Shown: piece by piece, positions 26,176-34,806 of the stretch
Numbering within the stretch: position 1 is the first letter of the stretch
Layout: every line of letters begins with the position of its first letter
Origin: Thermoprotei archaeon
GTDB lineage: Archaea > Thermoproteota > Thermoprotei > QMSL01
Length of the DNA stretch: 64,000 bases
NCBI GenBank assembly: GCA_003650925.1
Contig: QMSP01000007.1
Span: forward strand, 1 to 64,000
Reading direction: 5' to 3'
Notes under the pieces: model-generated
The model's database searches: none
What the model saw: only the letters and a program-made list of their open reading frames with translations
What the model was told of the DNA's origin: nothing
Position numbers and translations under genes: made by a program

Positions 26176-26428
26176 TACAGACCCTCCTGATCATGATTTT
26201 GACAGAAGGTTCTATGCTCTTTATGGTATCAGCTATTCTCTCTATGTTCTCATCTAGAGCATAGAGGTATGCTTTGTTTAGTCTAGGCTCCAGAAGCACT
26301 ATAGCAAGGAGTTTCCTTCCATCACCTACAAGATACTCATAGGCATGCATCCTGACGTAGAAGCCCTTTTCTCGTAAAGCCTTCGCTAGCTTCCATCTGC
26401 CATGATGATTTAATAGGAGATTCCACAC
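26165..26428 (-). CDS. Small protein of unknown function upstream of isopentenyl phosphate kinase
   Basis: An 87-residue alpha-beta protein (RWKLAKALREKGFYVRMHAY, KLLAIVLLEPRLNKAYLYAL, VKIMIRRVCIEP). It overlaps the kinase gene by 11 nt and would be its operon partner. The GTG start has no clear binding site; a TATA-like TTTATTAC close upstream may mean a shorter product. I do not recognise it. Confidence 0.45.
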   Translation of the reverse strand: MWNLLLNHHGRWKLAKALREKGFYVRMHAYEYLVGDGRKLLAIVLLEPRLNKAYLYALDENIERIADTIKSIEPSVKIMIRRVCIEP

Positions 26429-26475
26429 GTGTGTAATAAATCGAACTCAGCTTATTATCCTAGCGGGGAGAGAAC

Positions 26476-27264
26476 TTGACCATAGTATCGCCTGACCTAG
26501 TCGAAAAGCATGTAGCGAAAGATGAACTGCTTGAGCAGGCCTATTACATGCTTGAGGGTGATGAGGAGGTGCAGTCCCTCCTCAGAATGGCTAATGTCAT
26601 GGCTGTGGGAAGGCTTAGGTATAATGATCATGGCGTTGTACACTCAAGAATAGTAGCTGGTAGTGCTCTTGAGATGTTCGATATACTCTCGCGTTATGTC
26701 ACTCCTTCAATCGTGAAAGATAGGGTAGGTACAAGACGTGAAGCCAAGCTAGTTGTGCTGCTTGGTGCTTACCTCCACGATATAGGTAATGCAATTCACA
26801 GGCAAGACCATCACATACATGGATATTACATAGCTGATCAGATTCTGCGAAGACTACTGCCAAGGATCTTTGGATACGAAGGGAGGAGAGTTCACATGAT
26901 AAGAATGGAGGTTCTGCACTGCATATACTCTCACCATGAAGAGGTACACTGCCTTAGTCTTGAGGCTGGCATTGTAAAAGTTGCAGACGGCACTGACATG
27001 GCCAAGGGCAGGGCAAGAGTGCCCTATGAGTTGGGCAAGGTTGATATTCACTCTCTATCAGCTCTAGCCATAGATAAAGTTGAGATTGAGAGAGGAACCT
27101 CTAAGCCTGTAAGAATAGTTGTGGGAATGAGCAATGAGGCTGGAGTTTTTCAAGTTGAGGAGATCCTCGGCAGGAAGATAAAAACGTCAGGAATAGGGAG
27201 ATATATAGAGGTCTTCGCCATAGGTAAGGACGGCAGATTGAGAGTTACCTATAGCTTCCAGTAG
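26476..27264 (+). CDS. HD-domain phosphohydrolase
   Basis: A 262-residue protein. The metal site is GVVHSRIVAGSALEM near 55, LLGAYLHDIGNAIHRQDHHIHG near 92-113 and YSHHEEVHCLSLEAGIVKVAD near 152. Such proteins hydrolyse nucleotides or phosphate esters. The C-terminal third (VGMSNEAGVFQVEEIL onwards) is a small alpha-beta domain of unknown role. Start is TTG behind GGGGAGAG. LysRS follows 31 nt later on the same strand. Confidence 0.8.
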   Translation: MTIVSPDLVEKHVAKDELLEQAYYMLEGDEEVQSLLRMANVMAVGRLRYNDHGVVHSRIVAGSALEMFDILSRYVTPSIVKDRVGTRREAKLVVLLGAYLHDIGNAIHRQDHHIHGYYIADQILRRLLPRIFGYEGRRVHMIRMEVLHCIYSHHEEVHCLSLEAGIVKVADGTDMAKGRARVPYELGKVDIHSLSALAIDKVEIERGTSKPVRIVVGMSNEAGVFQVEEILGRKIKTSGIGRYIEVFAIGKDGRLRVTYSFQ

Positions 27265-27295
27265 TTAGCTTTAAGCATATGTGAGGGTGGAAGAT

Positions 27296-28990
27296 ATGAG
27301 CCCTGCTGTTCACTTCGTCAAACAAGCTGTGGAGCACATACTCAGGAGATTTCCATCCCTGGAGGTATACACTTGTGAGTCCGGAGTTACTCCATCAGGG
27401 AAGATACACCTAGGCAACTTCTTTGACATGTGTATTGCTGATGCCATTCGAAGAGCGCTTAAGGACGAGGGATTTAAGGCTCGCCACATACTGGTGATAG
27501 ACTCAAGAGATCCATTTAGAAGAGCGCCTGAGTTCGCTCCTGAGGACTTCAAAAAAGAGGAGGAGGCCTATAGAGGGCTTCCCTTTGAGCTAGTGCCTGA
27601 TCCTTGGGGCTGTCATCGTAATTATGTTGAACACTTCGTAAGGCCTCTTCTCTCCTCGCTGAAGGAATATGAAATCATCGCAGAGGTCAAATATGCCTCT
27701 GAAATACACAGAGACCCTACCTTCGTAAAGTTGGTTCTTGACATAATTAGAAGACGTGAAGAAGCGCGTAAAGTGTTGAATGAGGTAAGGAGAAGAGCAG
27801 GCCATACAAGGCTCTATCCAGAGGGCTGGATACCTTATAGGCCTCTATGTAAAGGCTGTGGACGCATAAGTGAGGACGTTGAAGTGACAGAGCTCATAGA
27901 TGACCATAGCATAGGATATAAGTGCAGAGTCTGTGGCTATGAAGGAGTAGCTGACGTTAGAAGAGGGGAAGGTAAGCCACCTTGGAGGATAGACTGGCCA
28001 TTGAGATGGATCTTGTTCAACGTTAACTTCGAACCCCTTGGAAAAGACCACATGGCCAGTGGTAGTAGTTATGACACTGCTCGAGCTCTGCTAAGGGAGC
28101 TCTATGGAAGAGAGCCTCCCGTATCCATCTTCTATGATTTCGTATTGCTCAGGACAAAGGAAGGTAAGCTTGAGAAGTTCTCAAAGAGAAAGGGCATAGG
28201 CCTTGGAGTTGACGAGTGGCTCAACTACGCCCCTCCTGAGGTATTGAAGTTCATGATATTGAGGAGAGATGTGAAGGACATTGAGAAGGAGGCTCTTCCA
28301 CACTGGGAGTTTGACCCTAAGCAGATACCCAGCTATGTAGAGGAGTTTGATAAGCTTGAGGAGGCATATTTTAACCTGGAGGCCCAGCCTCCCAGACTGA
28401 GGGATAGGATAAAACTAACTTATGAGCTTGTCATGGGTAGTCGCATTCCTCTGAAAAGGCCATCAAGGCTCTCATACTATACAGCCATCATAATATCGCA
28501 GAGGGCAACAAGCCTAGAGGAGGGCATCGAGATTCTGAGGAAGATGAAGATATTACCAGCTGATGCAAGCAGCTATGAAGTTGAAGATGCCATGAGGAGA
28601 TTGAAGATGGCGAAAAGATGGGTCGATGACTTCGCTCCTGAGTATAAGTTCATAGTCCCTGAAGTACCTGAGGAAGCTCTAACCCTCCTTGATGAAAAGG
28701 ATGCTGAAGCCCTAAAGAGGCTCTCTGATGGTCTGCTTAAAGGGGTCATAGACAAGAACACTCTAAGGGAGGCTGTATGGAACATAGCCATAGAGGTCTA
28801 TGGCGACAAGAGGCTTTCCAAAAGAGTGTATAGAGCAGCATATATAGCGTTATCAGGCAAAACCTCCGGGCCTCCCCTCGTTAAGCTCATATTCGAGCTA
28901 TCGAATCCCGACTTCGCTGCAGATAGGTTTAGAAAGATAAGTGAAAGAGTGCTAAAGAGGTTACATCTGAATCGTTTAAGGGAGGGGTAG
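27296..28990 (+). CDS. lysS: Lysyl-tRNA synthetase, class I
   Basis: A class I LysRS of 564 residues, the form of most archaea. The HIGH-like motif is TPSGKIHLGNFFDM near 33-46 and the KMSKS-like motif EKFSKRKGIGL near 295. A zinc-binding CKGCGRISEDVE / YKCRVCGYEG pair is at about 184-215. Length is usual. The ATG at 27296 has GAGGGTGG 5 nt upstream and is preferred to the GTG at 27281, which is inside that site. Confidence 0.95.
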   Translation: MSPAVHFVKQAVEHILRRFPSLEVYTCESGVTPSGKIHLGNFFDMCIADAIRRALKDEGFKARHILVIDSRDPFRRAPEFAPEDFKKEEEAYRGLPFELVPDPWGCHRNYVEHFVRPLLSSLKEYEIIAEVKYASEIHRDPTFVKLVLDIIRRREEARKVLNEVRRRAGHTRLYPEGWIPYRPLCKGCGRISEDVEVTELIDDHSIGYKCRVCGYEGVADVRRGEGKPPWRIDWPLRWILFNVNFEPLGKDHMASGSSYDTARALLRELYGREPPVSIFYDFVLLRTKEGKLEKFSKRKGIGLGVDEWLNYAPPEVLKFMILRRDVKDIEKEALPHWEFDPKQIPSYVEEFDKLEEAYFNLEAQPPRLRDRIKLTYELVMGSRIPLKRPSRLSYYTAIIISQRATSLEEGIEILRKMKILPADASSYEVEDAMRRLKMAKRWVDDFAPEYKFIVPEVPEEALTLLDEKDAEALKRLSDGLLKGVIDKNTLREAVWNIAIEVYGDKRLSKRVYRAAYIALSGKTSGPPLVKLIFELSNPDFAADRFRKISERVLKRLHLNRLREG

Positions 28991-29000
28991 AGAGAAAAGA

Positions 29001-29010
29001 TTTTAATACC
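29001..29010 (+). promoter_or_regulatory. TATA box implying leaderless translation
   Basis: TTTTAATACC centred near 29004 would start transcription at about 29031, matching the GTG at 29030, which has no ribosome binding site. Confidence 0.35.
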
Positions 29011-29029
29011 CTAGTATACTTCGTTTACG

Positions 29030-29467
29030 GTGTTAAACGTGGGCAGGAGAAGTTTAAGAGGAATATACCATGAGAGACTTACCAAGGAGATGAAAGCTTC
29101 AAGACCCAAAATGCTCTACGTGGTATCATATGACCTGGAGGGAAGCACGCCTGCTATGAGAATGAAGCTCTCAAGACATGTACAAGCTCTGATGGAGGTT
29201 AGTCATGAACTAGGACTAGTGTTTGAAAGAAGAAGCTGGAGCTGTTTCCTATGTGATGAGAGGACGATGCCTATATTTGTTGAGACCCTCAAGAGCCTTG
29301 GTTGTAAACCTGACGTTTTCCCTATAGCTCTAAACCTCACTGTGGTTGAGAGACATCTGATGGAGGCATTAAGAAGCATAAGGTCAGGCGAACTAGGAAG
29401 AGCTGAGAGACACATTGAAGCAGCGCTTAGAGAGCTTAGAGGTGAGCCATGCATAATAGAGAAGTAG
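29030..29467 (+). CDS. Conserved-looking protein of unknown function
   Basis: A 145-residue protein. The core KMLYVVSYDLEGSTPAMRMK near 27-46 could be the first strand of a ferredoxin-like fold; the rest alternates helix and strand, with a helical end (SGELGRAERHIEAALRELRG). Cys residues at SCFLCD might bind metal. No family is recognised; a Cas2-like fold crossed my mind but nothing else supports it. It overlaps the peptidase gene by 19 nt, so the two are coupled. Confidence 0.5.
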   Translation: MLNVGRRSLRGIYHERLTKEMKASRPKMLYVVSYDLEGSTPAMRMKLSRHVQALMEVSHELGLVFERRSWSCFLCDERTMPIFVETLKSLGCKPDVFPIALNLTVVERHLMEALRSIRSGELGRAERHIEAALRELRGEPCIIEK

Positions 29468-31209
29468 AGAGGATAATAGAGACAGCTGAAAGGATTTGCA
29501 GATTAGGTGAAGTTGTCGCTGGTGATGATAAAGAAGAGAAAGTCCTTGAGATAATAAGAGCTACAGCCGAGCGCTCTGACTTCTCTCTTGAGCTCAAACC
29601 TGTTCACGTTATGAGCTGGAGGGAGAAGTTCTCTAGCCTTGAAGTATGGTATGATTCACACAAGTTAGACATACCCTGCCTTGCCCTTCCCTATTCTCCT
29701 TCTGGAGTAGTTGAAGCGCCCCTCATCTTCGTAGGCACAGGGACTGAAAAAGACTATGAAAAAGTAGTGGTAGAGGACAAGATCGCGTTGGTAGAGTGGT
29801 ATAAGGAAGAGCTGGATGATGTCAAGATTCAGTACTTGAAGGCGTGTGAACATGGTGCAGCAGCTGTAGTAGTCTATGACGCATACGAGGGTGGAAAGCT
29901 GAGGAGAATTGTAGTCACTGGAGTCTATGACTATAGGTTTACACAAGCTCTTCCACCTCCAGTTCCCATAGTCTCCATAGCTAGAGAGGATGGTCTTCGC
30001 CTTGTAGATATGTTGCGCAAAGGGATAGAGCTCAAAGCTAGGCTCGAAGTTCATACTGAGGTTAGACATGATGCTGTAGGCTATAATGCTATTATGAGAA
30101 TTGGGGATGGAGAGGAGAAAGTCATAGTGTCTGCTCACCACGATCATTGGCTTGAAGGAGCTGTGGACAACTGCCTAGGGCTTGCTCTTCTACTATGGCT
30201 TATGAGAGAGAAGTGGCATGATCTTCGTAGAGAACTATGGCTGGTAAGCTTCACTGCCGAGGAGTCAGGTGCTCCTAACTATGCTCCTTGGTATTGGGCA
30301 TATGGGTCTAGAATGTTTCTTAAGGACCTCAAGGAATTGATAGACGAGATACTGGTCAATATCAATGTAGACGTAGTCTATGGTCATCGGGTAGGCATTG
30401 ATGCTGCAGGGCCTGAGCTCGTTAAAGCTGTGGAGAGAATACTTGGAATGAGGAACTTGAGCCACATAGTGTACTATTGTGAGCCTATGTTGCACTACTA
30501 TGACAGTTTTTCATTCCTCAGAGAGGGCATCTCCACTATTACCTTGACAGGTCTTCCTCACTTCATGTCCCTATACCATACTAATCAAGATAAGATAGGC
30601 GTTGTGAATTATGACATGGTGAGAGCCTATGCTTCTGTACTTAAGGTACTTGTCAAGTCCTTCTGTAGCGCAGATGCTGACCTGTGCTATGAATGGTTAA
30701 TGAAAACTCTTCGAGCCATGGCACTGAATATGGGCCATGACAAGCTCCTCAAGAGGATCCTGAGCATCAACCATCCTTCACGCTATAGCCTAGAGTCCTT
30801 GAGAAGGTTTAGGAGAAGAGTCAACACTCAGCTCATAAGGCTTGTATGCGAAGGTGATTATAGCAGCTTCGACTCAGAATTCAAGCTCTGCATGGTACCT
30901 CTATACCTGATCGTCAAGGACTATAGGAAACTTCTTAGAGCTCTAAGGTCTCTGGAAATGGAAGCTAAGGACAAAGCTTTGAAGATCCTAGAGAGCATAC
31001 CTCCAGCAAGGACATTTCCAGGAGAAGAGGTCCCCTATATAGCGTTCAATGTCAAAGGAATCAGAGATATGATAGTTAAGGGCAGAATCCATGAGGCTAA
31101 AGAGGAGCTTAAGAGAGTAGTTGATAAGGCTAAGGGGGTCATCCATAGTGAGCTTCAAAAACTAGACGAGCAGATGTATATCATCATAAGGGAAACGCTT
31201 AGTGAATAG
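29449..31209 (+). CDS. M28-family metallo-aminopeptidase
   Basis: A 586-residue protein. A PA-domain-like insert lies at about 60-185. The M28 zinc site is VIVSAHHDHWLEGAVDNC near 226, LVSFTAEESGAPNYAPWYW near 266 (catalytic Glu pair), NINVDVVYG near 302 and the final His in TGLPHFMSLYHTNQD near 370. The last 180 residues are helical and not part of the core. There is no signal peptide, so it is cytoplasmic. It probably trims peptides from protein turnover. Confidence 0.87.
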   Translation: MHNREVERIIETAERICRLGEVVAGDDKEEKVLEIIRATAERSDFSLELKPVHVMSWREKFSSLEVWYDSHKLDIPCLALPYSPSGVVEAPLIFVGTGTEKDYEKVVVEDKIALVEWYKEELDDVKIQYLKACEHGAAAVVVYDAYEGGKLRRIVVTGVYDYRFTQALPPPVPIVSIAREDGLRLVDMLRKGIELKARLEVHTEVRHDAVGYNAIMRIGDGEEKVIVSAHHDHWLEGAVDNCLGLALLLWLMREKWHDLRRELWLVSFTAEESGAPNYAPWYWAYGSRMFLKDLKELIDEILVNINVDVVYGHRVGIDAAGPELVKAVERILGMRNLSHIVYYCEPMLHYYDSFSFLREGISTITLTGLPHFMSLYHTNQDKIGVVNYDMVRAYASVLKVLVKSFCSADADLCYEWLMKTLRAMALNMGHDKLLKRILSINHPSRYSLESLRRFRRRVNTQLIRLVCEGDYSSFDSEFKLCMVPLYLIVKDYRKLLRALRSLEMEAKDKALKILESIPPARTFPGEEVPYIAFNVKGIRDMIVKGRIHEAKEELKRVVDKAKGVIHSELQKLDEQMYIIIRETLSE

Positions 31210-31221
31210 CCTGTATAGTAC

Positions 31222-32520
31222 TTAGGGCTCAAGCCTATATCTATCCCTTGGGAAGAGTGAGGCTTCTCTTATGTTGCACAGGCCTAATAGCTTCATGGTC
31301 ATCCTCTCTGCTCCTATGGCAAATCCTCCATGAGGAGGAGCTCCTTGCTTAAAAGCTTCGAGGTAGTATTTGAAATCATCTGGATTCAGCCCCTTCTTGA
31401 TCATCATCTGCCGAAGCAGCTCATACTGATGAATCCTTTGACTGCCTGTTGAGACTTCAAGACCTCTGAATATGAGGTCAAAGGACCTCCCATAGACCTC
31501 ATCATAGGGCATTGTGTAGAAGGGCCTTGATGAGAGAGGGAACAAGTCCACGAATACCATGTCGACACCATAGTTCTCTTGGACATATTTAGTGATTAGT
31601 TCTTCCCCTCTAGTATCTAAGTCCTCAGCATCTTCATACTCCTTGAGATTGTAATATTCCACCAATATCTCCTTAACCTCAGGGAACCTGAGCTTGGGTA
31701 TTCTATCAGGGATGGTAACCTCTGCACCTAGTAGCTTAAGCTCTCTACTGCAGTTCTCCTCAACACTCTGAAGCATGTACTTTATAAGGTCTTCTTCGAA
31801 ATTGATAAGGTCATTTTCGTCCTCTATGAATCCCATCTCTATGTCTAGGCTCACATACTCGTTTAAATGCCTGACCGTGCTGTGCTTCTCGGCTCTATAG
31901 GCATGCCCTATTTCGAATACTCGCTCGAAGCCAGCTATGACTAACATCTGCTTGTATATCTGAGGACTTTGAGCAAGATACGCGATATTCTCAAAGTATT
32001 TAACTTCAAAGAGCTCAGCTCCTCCTTCAGTAGCATATACTACAATCTTTGGAGTATGTACCTCAATGAAGCGTCTCTCCTTTAGATATCTCCTAAAGGC
32101 GTCTACAAGCTCTGCTTGCACTCTAAAGATGGCCAGGTTCCTTGGCCTCTTCAAATCAGCCACCCTATAGCGAAGCCTTGTCCCTAAATCGGCTTCTATA
32201 GCTCCAGTAACATCAAGAGGTACACCGCCTATGACTCTATTCAGCACGCTTATGGACTCAGCCACTACTTCAACAGGAAACTGCCTTGACCTGCTTCTCT
32301 GAACTATTCCCTTTACTTCAATAACGTCCTCCATGTTTAGGCTTCTAGCAAGCTTTACTAGGTCAGGATTACCCTTGACGACTACTTGGCATAGGCCTGT
32401 ACAATCCCTCAGAATGATGAACACCAATCCACCAAGCGCCCTCACTTTATGTACCCATCCAGCTATCTTCACCTGCCGTCCTAGCAGAGAGGGCAAGTCC
32501 TCCATGAAGGTTTTCTTCAA
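31222..32520 (-). CDS. aspS: Aspartyl-tRNA synthetase (archaeal type)
   Basis: A 432-residue class IIb synthetase. The OB-fold anticodon domain is at 1-105 (VKIAGWVHKVRALGGLVFII). Motif 2 region FEIGHAYRAEKHSTVRHLNE is near 205, and motif 3 GGFAIGAERMTMKLLGL near 398. It lacks the bacterial GAD insertion. AsnRS is also encoded here, so it need not serve both tRNAs. The second TTG (32520) has GAGAGGTG 6 nt before it and is preferred to the TTG at 32529. Confidence 0.93.
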   Translation of the reverse strand: MKKTFMEDLPSLLGRQVKIAGWVHKVRALGGLVFIILRDCTGLCQVVVKGNPDLVKLARSLNMEDVIEVKGIVQRSRSRQFPVEVVAESISVLNRVIGGVPLDVTGAIEADLGTRLRYRVADLKRPRNLAIFRVQAELVDAFRRYLKERRFIEVHTPKIVVYATEGGAELFEVKYFENIAYLAQSPQIYKQMLVIAGFERVFEIGHAYRAEKHSTVRHLNEYVSLDIEMGFIEDENDLINFEEDLIKYMLQSVEENCSRELKLLGAEVTIPDRIPKLRFPEVKEILVEYYNLKEYEDAEDLDTRGEELITKYVQENYGVDMVFVDLFPLSSRPFYTMPYDEVYGRSFDLIFRGLEVSTGSQRIHQYELLRQMMIKKGLNPDDFKYYLEAFKQGAPPHGGFAIGAERMTMKLLGLCNIREASLFPRDRYRLEP

Positions 32521-32583
32521 GCAAAGCACCTCTCAGGATATCCTAGAGTGTATAGCCTGAATTTAAACTCAATGTGCAATTAC

Positions 32584-33351
32584 TCAGTACATAGAATTCT
32601 CGATTGTTCTGCGCAGGAAGTCTTGGCCCTCCTTAGCGAAAAGAGGCAGATCCCAGCAAACGTCCACTCTATGCCTTAAGGCCTTCACTTGGATGCGCTT
32701 CATAGGGTCATAGCCCGTTTTCTCATACCTTCTTCTAAATATCAATACTCCTCTTGACTGCCATGAAGGCAACTTCTCGATATCTACTCCAGACCTCTTG
32801 ATGACCTTAATTAGCTCCTTCGCCTTAAGGCCTTTAAGAGCTTCTGCCACCCTCCTGGGGCTTAATCCTCTTTTCCTCATGGCATGATATGCGTAGCTGT
32901 TGAGAAAATTCCTGTAGGCCTCCATCTGCCTCCATGCAAAGTAGTCTAGGATATCATCTAAGTTATCGAGTGTAACTATCCTAGCATCAAAGGAGACAAC
33001 CTCCAGAACTCTGAGCTTGCTATACAGAGAGCATGTAAATGCGCTGCTCAACAAGCTTGCAAAAATGGAGTCAAGCTTCTCAACTCTTCCATTGAAGGGA
33101 TAGGGCTTGGCTAGAAGAAAACTCACCTCATCTGAGAAGGCGAAGGCCACTTTTACACATGGGAATTCCTTGAATATAGTGATTGATGACTCGATTAGGG
33201 CTTCAATCAACCTCCTATCATAGGGTTTCTTGAAGCCAACTCTTTCAGTGAGAGCATGAAAGTTCCTACCATCACACCTTATGACGCAGAAGGGTTTCTC
33301 ATCTATCCTGATGCCGCTATAGGCCTCTTTATCCTTCATCCCTCTTATCAA
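32584..33351 (-). CDS. Thg1-like 3'-5' RNA polymerase / tRNA-His guanylyltransferase
   Basis: A 255-residue Thg1-family enzyme. The palm signature is IRCDGRNFHALTERVGFKKP near 24-43, with the second metal-ligand segment KVAFAFSDEVSFLL near 67-80. It adds nucleotides in the 3'-5' direction to tRNA-His or repairs tRNA 5' ends. The TTG at 33351 has GGTGA 6 nt upstream, while the ATG four codons later has none at a usable distance. It lies 6 nt after the pyruvate kinase gene, an unexpected pairing. Confidence 0.85.
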   Translation of the reverse strand: MIRGMKDKEAYSGIRIDEKPFCVIRCDGRNFHALTERVGFKKPYDRRLIEALIESSITIFKEFPCVKVAFAFSDEVSFLLAKPYPFNGRVEKLDSIFASLLSSAFTCSLYSKLRVLEVVSFDARIVTLDNLDDILDYFAWRQMEAYRNFLNSYAYHAMRKRGLSPRRVAEALKGLKAKELIKVIKRSGVDIEKLPSWQSRGVLIFRRRYEKTGYDPMKRIQVKALRHRVDVCWDLPLFAKEGQDFLRRTIENSMY

Positions 33352-33357
33352 GGGATT

Positions 33358-34740
33358 TCACCTTACGATCTCTATTCTAACCATGTCAGTTGAGCCTTCC
33401 ACTAGTCCCGTAGTATAGACCAGAATATCTCCATATGATATCTCTCCCGCTCTCTTGAGCTCCTCTATAGCCTTAGCCCAAGCCTCCTGGTAGTCCTTTG
33501 CCTCAACAAATAGAGGCCTTATTCCCCATAGGAGGTTTATCTGTCGAGCTACTTTCAGATTGCTGGTGACAGCATACATAGGCACCTTTATTCTATACCT
33601 AGCTAATCTCCTGGGGGTGGTTCCTCCTCTGGTGTAGGCTATTACCTTTCCCCTTATCGACGAAGCGAGAAAGGCTACTCCTTTGGCGAATTTATCATAT
33701 ATTGTCTCCTCGGGATTCTCCATCTCGACGTCTAGGTCCTTCTCGGCTTCCTCAATTACCTTCCTCAGCCATCTGACGCTATCAACTGGATATCTCCCTA
33801 TGGAAGTCTCATCAGCCAACATTAGTGCATCAACACCTTGCTTGACAGCATTCATCACATCAACTACTTCCGCTCTCGTAGGCATAGGGCTATTCACCAT
33901 GGATTCAAGGAGCTGAGTTGCTAGGATGACAGGCTTGCCCTTCTTGATGCAGCACTCTATAACAGTCTCCTGAATTTTCGGTATCTCAGCAAGGTCGAAG
34001 TACATTCCAAGATCTCCCCTTGCGACAAGCACAACATCACTTGCATCAACTATCTCTTCAAGATGACTAACAGCTGACCTGGTCTCTATCTTAGCTATCA
34101 CTCTTATGTCATCCCCTCCTTTATCCTCAAGTATGTCCTTCAGTAGCCTTATATCGTAGCTGCTTCTAACAAAAGACAAGGCTATGTACTCCAGGCCATG
34201 TTCAATGGCAAATTCTATGTCCCTCACGTCCTTGTCAGTTATGGGAGGCACCTTGGGCTCCTTGCCATATATTGTTATGGTTCTTCTGCTCTTTATACAT
34301 CCGTCGTTCAGTACTGTACATCTTATTCTATCATCAAGCACTCTGTCAACTCTAAGCTTAATTCTCCCTCCCTCAAGAAGTATGAGGTCTCCCTCCTCAA
34401 TCATAAAATACATTCTAGCGCTTGGAAGAGGTATGACCTTATCCTCAGCGCTTCCCTTGCTCGAGTTCACGAGAAATACTGTATCACCATGCTTCACATC
34501 AAAGGGGTCAACATCACCTATTCTGAATGTAGGGCCTTGCAGGTCCCCTATTATTGGAACATAGCCTCTCATTATCCTCTCAGCTTCTCTTATAGCCTTA
34601 ACGTACTCCTCCTTCTCCTCAAGAGTGCCATGAGAGAAATTGATCCTCATGACGTCAGCTCCCTCCCTAATCATCTTGATTAATGTTGATGTAGAGCATG
34701 ATGCAGGCCCTACAGTGACTATTATCTTTGTCATTCTCAT
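33358..34740 (-). CDS. pyk: Pyruvate kinase
   Basis: A 460-residue enzyme that converts PEP and ADP to pyruvate and ATP. Seen in order are TVGPASCSTSTLIKMIREG near 8, MRINFSHGTLEEK near 31, the catalytic VIAKIETRSAVSHLEEI near 215, VARGDLGMYFDL near 243, VILATQLLESM near 275 and MLADETSIGRYPVDSV near 313. Length fits. A PTS consumes PEP and releases pyruvate, so this gene and enzyme I tie sugar uptake to the same pool. The ATG follows GGTGAT at 4 nt. Confidence 0.95.
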   Translation of the reverse strand: MRMTKIIVTVGPASCSTSTLIKMIREGADVMRINFSHGTLEEKEEYVKAIREAERIMRGYVPIIGDLQGPTFRIGDVDPFDVKHGDTVFLVNSSKGSAEDKVIPLPSARMYFMIEEGDLILLEGGRIKLRVDRVLDDRIRCTVLNDGCIKSRRTITIYGKEPKVPPITDKDVRDIEFAIEHGLEYIALSFVRSSYDIRLLKDILEDKGGDDIRVIAKIETRSAVSHLEEIVDASDVVLVARGDLGMYFDLAEIPKIQETVIECCIKKGKPVILATQLLESMVNSPMPTRAEVVDVMNAVKQGVDALMLADETSIGRYPVDSVRWLRKVIEEAEKDLDVEMENPEETIYDKFAKGVAFLASSIRGKVIAYTRGGTTPRRLARYRIKVPMYAVTSNLKVARQINLLWGIRPLFVEAKDYQEAWAKAIEELKRAGEISYGDILVYTTGLVEGSTDMVRIEIVR

Positions 34741-34806
34741 ATGATCACCTTTTTTAGAACTAGCACCACACTTATTAAACTTAGGTGAAGTCTTAGGACT
34801 GATACT

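Noticed and set aside
29030..29467. Possible Cas2-like protein
   Set aside because: Only a first-strand resemblance; no CRISPR repeats or other cas genes are in the window.
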